The notes under the pieces: model-generated
The model's input: the letters and a program-made list of their open reading frames with translations, nothing else
The model's database searches: none
What the model was told of the DNA's origin: nothing
Shown here: in pieces, positions 7,377 through 19,281 of the stretch
How the letters are laid out: every line of letters begins with the position of its first letter
How positions within the stretch are numbered: the first letter of the stretch is position 1
DNA from: Bacteroidaceae bacterium
Lineage (GTDB): Bacteria; Bacteroidota; Bacteroidia; Bacteroidales; Bacteroidaceae
NCBI GenBank assembly: GCA_017541025.1
Contig: JAFXZY010000051.1
Span: 1-33,974, forward strand
Length of the DNA stretch: 33,974 nucleotides
Reading direction: 5' to 3'
Translations under genes and position numbers: made by a program

Positions 7377-8201
7377 TCACTCCATATATTCCTCTTCCTT
7401 CCCGTCCTTGCTATGCAAGTCGCGTAAATCCTCGTATGCTTTGCTCAGCATTTCGGGTGTAACCTTGAAGTCGCGGCAGACCTCGCGTCCGGGGTCTTTG
7501 GTAGAATGACTGAAGAGCCAGTCGTACGTCTGTGTCATATAGAAGAGTCGTGCAGGCCGTCCGTGATCTACTCCCTTCAGCGGTGTAAAGATAAGGCGGT
7601 CTGTTCCTGTTTTCTCCATTGCATCCACCACCTTCTGCGAGGCACTGAAGGGCACAGCGCGGTCGGCAGTCCCGTGCAGAATCCACATAGGAACCTTTGA
7701 GAGGCCCTCTACATTCTTCACTGTAGCACCGCCACAGGCAGCCATGCCGGCAGCGATACGGTCGGGATAAGTGGCACAGAGGTCGATGGTTCCGTATCCG
7801 CCCATACTCATGCCGTAAACATAGATGCGGGTGGTATCGACGGCAAAGTTCTTAATAGCCCAATCCACAATCTTCATTACCTTCTCGGGGCTCCATCCGT
7901 TATTGGTCTGCGGAGCCAGAATATAGCTATCGATGTTCAGTCCCTTGGCCACGGCACTGATGGGCCCATAGCGTTTTACCCGCTCCAGATTATAACCGCT
8001 AAGACTTTTGCCGTGCAAGAAGATAAGCAGGGGAAAGTGCGCCTTGGGGTCCTTATGCGAACCGCCCTCGGGGTCGTGGAACCAGAAGTTATAGCTACCG
8101 GGCACAGTACCCCGATATGCCTTAAAGTCCTGAGCGCCTGCCGAAGTGTAAAAAAGCATCACAAGGAGCCAAAGAACGAGTCTTTTCATGCAAAATCTCA
8201 T
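7377..8201 (-). CDS. Secreted alpha/beta hydrolase (esterase / prolyl-oligopeptidase-like)
   Basis: About 274 residues. The start at 8201 (MRFCMKR) has an A-rich leader; the alternative at 8189 begins exactly at the signal peptide (MKRLVLWLLVMLFYTSAGAQ). A GxSxG nucleophile elbow is visible as YGMSMGGYG, preceded by the oxyanion-type LLIFLHGKSL. A candidate acid lies in LHGTADRAVPF and a candidate histidine in KGVDHGRPARLFY. This is the layout of LpqC/PHB-depolymerase-like or feruloyl-esterase-like hydrolases. The substrate is unknown. Its position upstream of GH92 on the same strand suggests a role in glycan deacylation, which is inference. The two genes are separated by ~200 bp of repeats. 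Confidence 0.85.
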   Translation of the reverse strand: MRFCMKRLVLWLLVMLFYTSAGAQDFKAYRGTVPGSYNFWFHDPEGGSHKDPKAHFPLLIFLHGKSLSGYNLERVKRYGPISAVAKGLNIDSYILAPQTNNGWSPEKVMKIVDWAIKNFAVDTTRIYVYGMSMGGYGTIDLCATYPDRIAAGMAACGGATVKNVEGLSKVPMWILHGTADRAVPFSASQKVVDAMEKTGTDRLIFTPLKGVDHGRPARLFYMTQTYDWLFSHSTKDPGREVCRDFKVTPEMLSKAYEDLRDLHSKDGKEEEYME

Positions 8202-8223
8202 CTTTTTTTTGTGTTTCAAGTCA

Positions 8224-8231
8224 CAAAAGTA
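8224..8231 (-). promoter_or_regulatory. -7 box TACTTTTG of the hydrolase gene
   Basis: On the minus strand TACTTTTG fits TAnnTTTG, about 23 bp upstream of the ATG at 8201. No clear TTTG -33 box is at the right distance. Confidence 0.5.
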
Positions 8232-8252
8232 ATAAAAATATGCACATCACCC

Positions 8253-8282
8253 TTTGTTTCTTGCATTTAATTTGTACTTTTG
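8253..8282 (+). promoter_or_regulatory. Promoter of the small exported protein gene
   Basis: TTTG at 8253-8256 and TACTTTTG at 8275-8282, 18 bp apart, which is close to the Bacteroidetes consensus. The ATG follows at 8305. It is divergent from the hydrolase promoter. Confidence 0.65.
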
Positions 8283-8304
8283 TGAACATTTAACAAAGAA
8301 AAGA

Positions 8305-8706
8305 ATGATAAACGTCCTTTTTACAGCCCTTATGCTGACGGCTCTGCCCGATGACACCATTCCGCCAACCCATGAGCCGACAGACACGCTAAAAGAAGTG
8401 CAGGTAGTAGCACCGAGTTCTATGGCAGGTCTTCAGGATGCCATACGCCAGAGTATGGAAAGAATGGGAGTTCCCCGCACCCCGAATATGGGTGAGGTGA
8501 TAGATAAGATTTCCCCGGGACTGACAGACAAGATTCTGCATCCCTTCGCCTTTAAGGACAGGAAGAAGGCCCGCAAGCACCAGCGCGACAAGAAAGTCCT
8601 TGAAGAATTCGACAAGGTTAAAAGTTTTGACGACTTGGTACGCGAAGCCTTGGAACGCGAAGGTATTGTCCTTCCCGAACGTAAGGAAAGTACTGGCAGC
8701 AAATAA
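8305..8706 (+). CDS. Small exported hypothetical protein
   Basis: 133 residues from the ATG at 8305, preceded by an A-rich leader and the promoter at 8253-8282; upstream in-frame codons lie within the promoter and are ignored. A short hydrophobic start (MINVLFTALMLTALP) could be a signal peptide. The segment TDTLKEVQVVAPSSM resembles the opening of exported Bacteroidales proteins. The rest is charged and helical (DRKKARKHQRDKKVLEEFDK, LVREALEREGI). I do not recognise the family. It ends at a strong terminator and is convergent with hsp20. Confidence 0.7.
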   Translation: MINVLFTALMLTALPDDTIPPTHEPTDTLKEVQVVAPSSMAGLQDAIRQSMERMGVPRTPNMGEVIDKISPGLTDKILHPFAFKDRKKARKHQRDKKVLEEFDKVKSFDDLVREALEREGIVLPERKESTGSK

Positions 8707-8740
8707 TACGTCTATACTGTCCAGCATATCTTTGACAAAA

Positions 8741-8770
8741 AAAGGGTCGCACTTTTTTGTGCGGCCCTTT
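8741..8770. terminator. Bidirectional rho-independent terminator
   Basis: Stem AAAGGGTCGCAC / GTGCGGCCCTTT with a TTTTTT loop and one G-U pair, between the convergent genes at 8305-8706 and 8795-9220. Confidence 0.9.
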
Positions 8771-8794
8771 ATCATTAACAGTTATCGTTATCGT

Positions 8795-9220
8795 TTAGCA
8801 GACTTCGATTGCCTTCGTGCATTTCTTCTCCTCCTTGGCCAGTTTAGGCATGGTAACCGTCAGGATACCATCCTCTACCTTGGCAGAGATCTTGTCGCGT
8901 TCCACATCATCGGGCAGTGTATAGGCCTGCTCGTAGTTTGAGTAGCTGAACTCACGGCGCAGATAGTGATGATGCTTATCTTCCTGTTTGTGCTCAACCT
9001 TATTCTCGATGGCAACAGTAAGGTTGCCATCTTCGTTGATACCTACGCGGCAATATTCTTTCTTTATGCCTGGAGCTGCAAGTTCCATTGTGTAGGCTTT
9101 TTCACTCTCCTTTACATTGACTGCAGGTGCTGTACTCTTGGCACGAGGCATGAAATCAGTGTTCAGAAAATCATCAAATAATGTTGGCATCCAACTGTTT
9201 TGAAACATTACTGGTAACAT
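8795..9220 (-). CDS. Small heat-shock protein of the Hsp20/alpha-crystallin family
   Basis: 141 residues, a normal length for the family. The alpha-crystallin domain runs from PAVNVKESEKAYTMELAAPG to DGILTVTMPKLAKEEK and contains the conserved A-x-x-x-n-G-v-L-type signature (SAKVEDGILTV). It acts as an ATP-independent holdase in the cytoplasm. The ending (KAIEVC) lacks an obvious I-x-I oligomerisation motif. The start at 9220 is fixed by a perfect AGGAGGTA at 9227-9234, rare among Bacteroidetes. A GTTATC array (8781-8795) abuts the stop codon. Confidence 0.93.
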   Translation of the reverse strand: MLPVMFQNSWMPTLFDDFLNTDFMPRAKSTAPAVNVKESEKAYTMELAAPGIKKEYCRVGINEDGNLTVAIENKVEHKQEDKHHHYLRREFSYSNYEQAYTLPDDVERDKISAKVEDGILTVTMPKLAKEEKKCTKAIEVC

Positions 9221-9226
9221 AATTAA

Positions 9227-9234
9227 TACCTCCT
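9227..9234 (-). promoter_or_regulatory. Strong Shine-Dalgarno of hsp20
   Basis: AGGAGGTA on the minus strand, six bases before the ATG. Neighbouring genes have only A-rich leaders. It decides the hsp20 start. Confidence 0.85.
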
Positions 9235-9263
9235 AGTTATATTTTAGTTAAACATTTTGTTCG

Positions 9264-9290
9264 TTGAACATTGAACATTGAGTATTGAAC
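9264..9290. repeat. Heptamer array (TTGAACA)n
   Basis: TTGAACA x2, TTGAGTA, then TTGAAC in 7-bp register, in the leader of hsp20. The same unit occurs in frame within carA at 14869-14902. Confidence 0.85.
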
Positions 9291-9329
9291 TTTGTTCGTT
9301 ACTTTTTGTCCTTCGTTCACTAAAAGTAA

Positions 9330-9345
9330 TACAACTATTGTGCCT
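9330..9345 (-). promoter_or_regulatory. Weak sigma-54-like site upstream of hsp20
   Basis: Minus strand AGGCACAATAGTTGTA has GG and the next G 10 bp apart as in -24/-12 promoters, but it has GT where GC is expected. Sigma-54 control of hsp20 is known in some bacteria; here it is only a suggestion. Confidence 0.25.
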
Positions 9346-9380
9346 GTTCCGATTATCCTGACAGATTGGGACAAAGTGTC

Positions 9381-9409
9381 ATAAAAGGCGGCAGAACGGC
9401 TTCTTTTAT
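9381..9409 (-). terminator. Possible terminator after the gene at 9449-10507
   Basis: Imperfect inverted repeat ATAAAAG...CTTTTAT with partly paired GC-rich inside and T-rich ends, about 40 bp past the stop codon. Confidence 0.3.
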
Positions 9410-9448
9410 GTCGTTACTGTTGTCTGTATGGAATAATCAATTGAGTTT

Positions 9449-10507
9449 TTACTGCAGCTTCAGCTTCAGGACTGCTTGCCGAACGGTAGGAGCAAGAGCA
9501 GGTATGTTATGCTGCTTCTCGTATTCCTCCAATCTGCTCAGCGACCCTATTGACTTGTATGCCTTCTTCAGCTCATCCTTTTTGCTCTTCCATTCCTCTT
9601 TATTTACATAGGCGTGATCAACGGCATAACCTTCGATGATGAATTTTACATGGCTCTTCTTGTCGTTATATTCCCAGTGGTCAGACTTCATGACAAAGTT
9701 GCTCACATCATAGTCTTTACCGTCATCGCCGATATAGATCAGGGAGTACTGATACTGGTAGCCCTTCTCTTGGCGAGCCTGCAGCAACTTAGTCTGTCCT
9801 TTCGCCTCGTTGACATACATCTGCATCTTACCTCCATCGAGGGTTAAGTGCGACTGGCCGTTCGAGATTATGCGGTTCCCCACTATACCTTTCGGGTTAG
9901 AGAAAACCTTATGGTTAGGACTTTTCTCGGTAGCTGTAATGTAGTATTTATCTTTCAGGAATTTATCCGACGAGCCACCTGTTTGGACCAATCCTGCATG
10001 AAGGCGTTGCGCTCTGACACCCCAGTTGACAGCCACACCTAACTTCGGAGCATATTCTGCATAAGCATGATAGTAGCTGCCGTGCTCCAGTTTCTTTTTC
10101 TGTGGATCATAGGCATTAGGCATAATACCCGTCAGGAAGTAACAGAGCGAGTCGTTGCGATATACATAGACACGATAGTAGGTCTCAACATAGATATACT
10201 GTTTGGGCGTAATGGTGATCTCTCCTATGGAATAATCCTGATTCTCCATCACGACGCGTCCGTTCTGTATCGTTGCAGCACTAATAGTCAGTGGCTTGTA
10301 GGCCACATGGGTAACAACCACCTTCTGTGCTCCCGCCATATCGAAGTATCCACCCAGATTAGTGGTACCAATCATTACACCATCTTCGGTAAGGATACTG
10401 GCCAAAGGAACACCCAATCCCTCGTCGTCCACAACCTGTACCTTCTGTGCCCTGACGCTTATGGCAGCCAACGCACATACAGCCAATATTAATGGTATCT
10501 TTTTCAT
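9449..10507 (-). CDS. Exported protein with a carboxypeptidase-regulatory-like N-terminal domain
   Basis: 352 residues. Signal peptide MKKIPLILAVCALAAISVRA. Residues ~22-95 (VQVVDDEGLGVPLASILTED, then GTTNLGGYFDM, VVVTHVAYKPLTI) form a CarboxypepD_reg-like beta-sandwich, the fold that also starts many TonB-dependent receptors. The remaining ~250 residues have no family I recognise. They include a tyrosine-rich stretch (YIYVETYYRVYVYRND) and a charged helical C-terminus (NKEEWKSKKDELKKAY). It is probably periplasmic or outer-membrane associated. It has its own well-matched promoter at 10528-10558 and appears monocistronic. Confidence 0.75.
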   Translation of the reverse strand: MKKIPLILAVCALAAISVRAQKVQVVDDEGLGVPLASILTEDGVMIGTTNLGGYFDMAGAQKVVVTHVAYKPLTISAATIQNGRVVMENQDYSIGEITITPKQYIYVETYYRVYVYRNDSLCYFLTGIMPNAYDPQKKKLEHGSYYHAYAEYAPKLGVAVNWGVRAQRLHAGLVQTGGSSDKFLKDKYYITATEKSPNHKVFSNPKGIVGNRIISNGQSHLTLDGGKMQMYVNEAKGQTKLLQARQEKGYQYQYSLIYIGDDGKDYDVSNFVMKSDHWEYNDKKSHVKFIIEGYAVDHAYVNKEEWKSKKDELKKAYKSIGSLSRLEEYEKQHNIPALAPTVRQAVLKLKLQ

Positions 10508-10527
10508 GCCACATGGTTTTGATAGTG

Positions 10528-10558
10528 CAAAGATACATATTTTATTTTATATGTCAAA
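10528..10558 (-). promoter_or_regulatory. Bacteroidetes-type promoter for the gene at 9449-10507
   Basis: Minus strand TTTG (10555-10558), 19 bp, then TATCTTTG (10528-10535). An excellent match to the TTTG/TAnnTTTG consensus, 20 bp before the ATG. Confidence 0.85.
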
Positions 10559-10601
10559 TCATTATTGGCGTAATTATTCTTTTGGGGTAGGGATTATTCT
10601 G

Positions 10602-12413
10602 TCAATACGCTTGTTCATGTACGCCTTTTACAGCACGGCCAGAGGGGTCGTTCAGGTTCTTGAAGGCTTCGTCCCACTCAAGGGCTTTGGCAGTGGAGCA
10701 AGCTACAGAAGCTTCGCTGGGAACGCTTCTGGCAGCGCTGTCAGAGGGGAAGTGCTCGGCAAAGATACTACGGTAGTAATACTCCTCCTTGTTCTTGGGC
10801 GGATTGATGGGGAAACGTTCGGCGGCATGAGCCATCTGCTCGTCCGAGACGGCCTCGGAGGTTATCTGCTTTAAGGTATCAATCCAACTATAGCCTACGC
10901 CGTCGCTGAACTGCTCCTTCTGACGCCATGCCACTGCTTCGGGCAACATATCGGCAAAGGCCTCGCGGACAATTCTTTTCTCCATCGTTGATCCTGGACA
11001 CATCTTGGCTTCCGGGTTAGTGCGCATGGCAATATCCAGGAACTCCTTGTCAAGGAAAGGAACGCGACCTTCAACGCCCCAGGCACTCAGGCTCTTGTTG
11101 GCACGCAGGCAATCGTAAAGGTATAGTTTGCCCAATTTGCGAACTGTTTCCTCGTGGAAGTCTTTGGCTGATGGGGCTTTATGGAAATAGAGGTAGCCAC
11201 CGAAAATTTCATCAGCACCCTCGCCACTGAGCACCATCTTGATACCCATAGACTTAATGACACGCGCCAACAGATACATGGGTGTAGAAGCACGGACTGT
11301 TGTTACATCGTATGTCTCGATGAAGTAGATAACATCACGTATGGCATCCAAACCCTCCTGAATCGTATAGTTTATCTCGTGGTGTACGGTGCCTATGTGG
11401 TCAGCCACCATTTTAGCCTTAGCCAAATCAGGTGCGCCTTTAAGACCTACGGCAAAGGAGTGAAGACGGGGCCAGTAAGCGCGTGTCTGAGAATTATCCT
11501 CAATGCGGTGCTCGCTGAACTTCTCGGCTATGGCAGAAATCACACTTGAATCCAAACCACCAGAGAGCAAAACGCCGTAAGGTACATCGGACATCAACTG
11601 ACGCTTCACAGCAGCCGTAAGACCATCATGGATAGCCTCAACAGAAGCGGGATTATCCTTCACGGCATCATAACTGAACCAATCACGCTGATAAAAGCGT
11701 TTCATGCCAGGGTCTTTGCTCCAGTAGTAATGACCAGGCAGGAAAGGCTCGTAGCGTTCGCATTGGCCTTCGAGAGCTTTCAGCTCGCTGGCAACATATA
11801 CCGTTCCGTCGCTGTCGTAACCTATATATAAAGGTATAACGCCTATTGGGTCGCGGGCTATCAGGAAGGCATCGCGCTCCTCGTCGTACAGCGCAAAGGC
11901 GAAGATGCCGTTTAACTGTTCCAGCATCGAACAAATCTGCTCGTGAGTAACAAAGTTCCCCTCGCCCACGGGAGCGACTGGGGTCTTCAGAGGAGCCACT
12001 GAATGTGGCTCTGGCCCCACAAAGGGGAGCGAATCCCCATTTGCGACGGTGTTCGGGTTAGGGGTGAGGCCGGCGTTAGGGGTGAGGCTTCTGTAAAGTG
12101 ATAAGACCACTTCGCAGTCGCTGCCTGTCTGAAAATCGTACTGACCGGCAAAGCGACGACGAATCTCCTGATGGTTATAAATCTCGCCGTTCACGGCTAG
12201 CACCTGCTTACGGTCGGGAGAGAAAAGGGGCTGCCTTCCGCTCTCAGGATCCACGATGCTGAGTCGTTCGTGCGCCAGAATGGCCGAACCGCCACAATAA
12301 ATTCCACTCCAGTCAGGTCCGCGGTGGCGGATCTTCTGACTCATCTTCAATGCTTTTTCACGCAGTTCATGCGACTGCTGCCTGATGTTAAATATGGCTA
12401 CAATTCCACACAT
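10602..12413 (-). CDS. asnB: Asparagine synthetase B (glutamine-hydrolysing) with a repeat-derived insertion
   Basis: 603 residues, against about 555 for E. coli AsnB. It makes asparagine from aspartate, glutamine and ATP in the cytoplasm. Cys2 after the initiator Met (MCGIVAIF) is the class II glutaminase nucleophile. NGEIYNH and TGSDCEVVLSLY complete that domain. The ATP pyrophosphatase loop is LLSGGLDSSVISA at ~285. Between LYR (108) and the expected GIFAFALYDEER (169) there are ~49 extra residues (TPNAGLTPNPNTVANG.., then PLKTPVAPVGEGNF) encoded by a palindromic element at 11956-12090. E. coli has an 11-residue surface loop there. The other motifs are intact, so activity is likely. The gene starts immediately after a heptamer array following truncated carB. 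Confidence 0.95.
   Translation of the reverse strand: MCGIVAIFNIRQQSHELREKALKMSQKIRHRGPDWSGIYCGGSAILAHERLSIVDPESGRQPLFSPDRKQVLAVNGEIYNHQEIRRRFAGQYDFQTGSDCEVVLSLYRSLTPNAGLTPNPNTVANGDSLPFVGPEPHSVAPLKTPVAPVGEGNFVTHEQICSMLEQLNGIFAFALYDEERDAFLIARDPIGVIPLYIGYDSDGTVYVASELKALEGQCERYEPFLPGHYYWSKDPGMKRFYQRDWFSYDAVKDNPASVEAIHDGLTAAVKRQLMSDVPYGVLLSGGLDSSVISAIAEKFSEHRIEDNSQTRAYWPRLHSFAVGLKGAPDLAKAKMVADHIGTVHHEINYTIQEGLDAIRDVIYFIETYDVTTVRASTPMYLLARVIKSMGIKMVLSGEGADEIFGGYLYFHKAPSAKDFHEETVRKLGKLYLYDCLRANKSLSAWGVEGRVPFLDKEFLDIAMRTNPEAKMCPGSTMEKRIVREAFADMLPEAVAWRQKEQFSDGVGYSWIDTLKQITSEAVSDEQMAHAAERFPINPPKNKEEYYYRSIFAEHFPSDSAARSVPSEASVACSTAKALEWDEAFKNLNDPSGRAVKGVHEQAY
11956..12090. repeat. Palindromic element inserted in frame in asnB
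   Basis: Extends from TTCCCCTCGCCCACGGGAGC to GGCGTTAGGGGTGAGGCTT and contains a hairpin GAGCCACTGAATGTGGCTC. It is homologous to 7184-7301 in the GH92 leader. It keeps the asnB frame open for 45 codons. Confidence 0.9.
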
Positions 12414-12414
12414 G

Positions 12415-12449
12415 TTGTTAATTGTTAATTGATAATTGACAATTGATAA
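12415..12449. repeat. Five heptamers filling the carB-asnB gap
   Basis: TTGTTAA x2, TTGATAA, TTGACAA, TTGATAA in perfect register. The array begins one base before the asnB ATG and ends directly at the carB stop codon (12450), so it is the whole intergenic region. Confidence 0.95.
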
Positions 12450-15389
<2,940 letters not shown>

Positions 15390-15392
15390 ATC

Positions 15393-17150
15393 TTAAACAA
15401 ATGCCTTTAATGTCTGTTCAACGTATTTTACAAAAGCCTCATTTGCCAATTTGTTGCCGCCTGGGGTGGGGTACTGACCGGTAAAGTACCAGTCGCCCTG
15501 ATGGTCGGGACAGGCAGCATGTAAGCCTTCGATGGTCTGGAAAACAAATTCCACAGGAGCTTTCATTCCCACAGGACGCAGCATCTCTGCCATCTTTAGA
15601 TTGATGTCTTCCACTGTGAAAGGTTTATACAAGGCACAGACGCAGTTGCGCTGCTCTGCCTTTGGCTTCCGAAGTTCGGCGTAGCAGGCTTCGTAGGTGT
15701 CGTTAACCAACTGCCATAGGCCACGCTCTGTCAGCAGGGCGATGGTGGCGCGGAAAGCACAGAACTCCTCCAGACGTGCCATATCTATGCCGTAATAATC
15801 GGGGTAGCGAATCTGGGGTGAGCTGCTGACCATTACAATCTTCTTAGGATTCAGGTGGTCCAGAATCTTGAAGATGCTTTCCTTTAAGGTCGTGCCGCGA
15901 ACGATAGAGTCATCGATTATGACCAGGTTGTCTTCGTAGGGGCGTAGCGAACCGTAAGTAATATCATAAACGTGCGAAGCGAGATCGTTGCGCGAACCTG
16001 CTTCTGTGATGAAGGTACGCAATTTGATATCCTTCCACGCCACCTTTTCGCTACGAACGCTGAGTCCCTGACTGCGCAGGCCTTCCATCATACCGTAGAA
16101 GGCTACCTCGGCTGTGTTGGGGATGAAGGAGAATACCGTATGGTCGGTATCACCGTCAATGGCCTTTAGGATAGGCGCAGTGAGTTGCTGTCCCAGTTGT
16201 TTGCGCTCGTGGTAGATGTCGCGGTCGGAACCACGACTGAAATAAATCCTTTCGAACGAGCAGCGGGCTTGCTGTTTGGCCTCCAAGATAGTCTCCAAAT
16301 AAGATATGCCGTCCTTATGGATAATCAGCGCCTTTCCTGAGGGGAGTTCCTGAACATCCTCCACTTGCAGGTCGAAGGTGGTTTGCAACACAGCACGCTC
16401 GCTGGCGACAGCAATCACCTCATCGTCTTTGTAGAAGAATGCCGGACGGATGCCCCAGGGATCACGCATGGCAAACATTTCGCCCGAGCCGGTCATGCCG
16501 CACATCACATAGCCGCCGTCGTAGTCGGCCATGGTGGTACGCAGCACATTGGCCATCTGCACATTGTCATCAATGTAGCGAGTGATGTCGGTGTTCTCCA
16601 AACCTTTCTCTTTCGCCTCCGTGTAGCAGCGTTCCACCTCACGGTCCAGTCGGTGTCCCATCAGCTCCAGCGTAATGTATGAGTCGCTATAGATACGTGG
16701 CGACTGGCCCTGCTGCACTATTTTATCAAATATCTCATCGATGTTGGTCATGTTGAAGTTGCCGCACAGACACAGGTTCTTGGCCCTCCAGTTGTTGCGA
16801 CGCAGGAAGGGGTGTACGTACTGAAGTCCGCTCTTGCCTGTTGTGGAGTAGCGCAGGTGACCCATGTAGAGCTGGGCCCCGGTCCATTCGGGTGTCACGT
16901 GGTCGAATGTCTCCGTGATGGCATCCTTGCCCAGGGCTTTCTCGCGGAACATGTACTCTGTTCCCACGGTAGCGTTCATATTCACGCAGGCAATACCCGC
17001 ACCCTCCTGACCACGGTTGTGCTGCTTCTCCATCATCAGATAGAGCTTGTTCAGACCATACGACTGTGTGCCGTACTTCTGGTTATAATAGCTTTGCGGT
17101 TTCAGTAGGCGAACCAGTGCCACACCGCACTCATGTTTCAGTTGTTCCAT
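15393..17150 (-). CDS. purF: Amidophosphoribosyltransferase (glutamine PRPP amidotransferase)
   Basis: 585 residues. It transfers the glutamine amide to PRPP, the first step of purine synthesis. Cys8 after MEQLKHE is the class II nucleophile behind a short propeptide. EKQHNRGQEGAGIA, MGHLRYSTTG and CLCGNFNMTN belong to the glutaminase domain, and DNLVIIDDSIVRGTTLKESI is the PRPP-binding loop. It is longer than the ~505-residue E. coli enzyme and ends in an extra ~80-residue segment (FTVEDINLKMAEMLRP.. GDWYFTGQYPTPGG), so it is probably the longer Bacteroidetes variant. I see no repeat insertions in it, unlike its three glutamine-enzyme neighbours. The upstream gap is filled with repeats and has no clear promoter. 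Confidence 0.9.
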   Translation of the reverse strand: MEQLKHECGVALVRLLKPQSYYNQKYGTQSYGLNKLYLMMEKQHNRGQEGAGIACVNMNATVGTEYMFREKALGKDAITETFDHVTPEWTGAQLYMGHLRYSTTGKSGLQYVHPFLRRNNWRAKNLCLCGNFNMTNIDEIFDKIVQQGQSPRIYSDSYITLELMGHRLDREVERCYTEAKEKGLENTDITRYIDDNVQMANVLRTTMADYDGGYVMCGMTGSGEMFAMRDPWGIRPAFFYKDDEVIAVASERAVLQTTFDLQVEDVQELPSGKALIIHKDGISYLETILEAKQQARCSFERIYFSRGSDRDIYHERKQLGQQLTAPILKAIDGDTDHTVFSFIPNTAEVAFYGMMEGLRSQGLSVRSEKVAWKDIKLRTFITEAGSRNDLASHVYDITYGSLRPYEDNLVIIDDSIVRGTTLKESIFKILDHLNPKKIVMVSSSPQIRYPDYYGIDMARLEEFCAFRATIALLTERGLWQLVNDTYEACYAELRKPKAEQRNCVCALYKPFTVEDINLKMAEMLRPVGMKAPVEFVFQTIEGLHAACPDHQGDWYFTGQYPTPGGNKLANEAFVKYVEQTLKAFV

Positions 17151-17383
17151 ATCTCAATTCTCAACGTTTATCGGTTAGCGTTTATCGGTTAGCGGTTAGG
17201 AGCCCAGCCATGGCTGGAACGTCAACGATAACGTCAACGACAACCTTTTAACCTATTAGCGGTTAGTGGACCCTTTAAACTCTTAAACTCTTAAACTCTT
17301 AAACTCTTAAACTTATTAAACTGCCTCTAAACTCTATACTCTCAACTCTAAACTGTTATCGTTTAGCGGTTATCGTATAATTT
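17151..17383. repeat. Intergenic region built of stacked short tandem arrays
   Basis: In order: TTTATCGGTTAGCG units, a perfect 14-bp palindrome CCAGCCATGGCTGG, AACGTCAACGATAACG hexamers, GCGGTTAGTGG, (TCTTAAA)n, TCTCAACTCTAAAC units and GTTATCGTTTAGCGG. Almost the whole purF-pyrG gap is low-complexity. I see no promoter in it. Confidence 0.85.
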
Positions 17384-19169
<1,786 letters not shown>

Positions 19170-19219
19170 ACAATTATGGCAAAAAGTTGTAGAAAGTTCT
19201 GTAATTGGAAAAAAATAAC

Positions 19220-19259
19220 AAAAAAAGAGTCTCCCGTTGCACCTTTTCGGTAAGCAACG
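19220..19259 (-). terminator. Likely terminator of the EEP-family gene
   Basis: Minus strand CGTTGC...GCAACG stem around TTACCGAAAAGGT, followed after 8 bases by a T7 run. It lies just past the stop codon at 19282. Confidence 0.5.
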
Positions 19260-19281
19260 TGTCGGTTTCTCGAGTAAAGGA

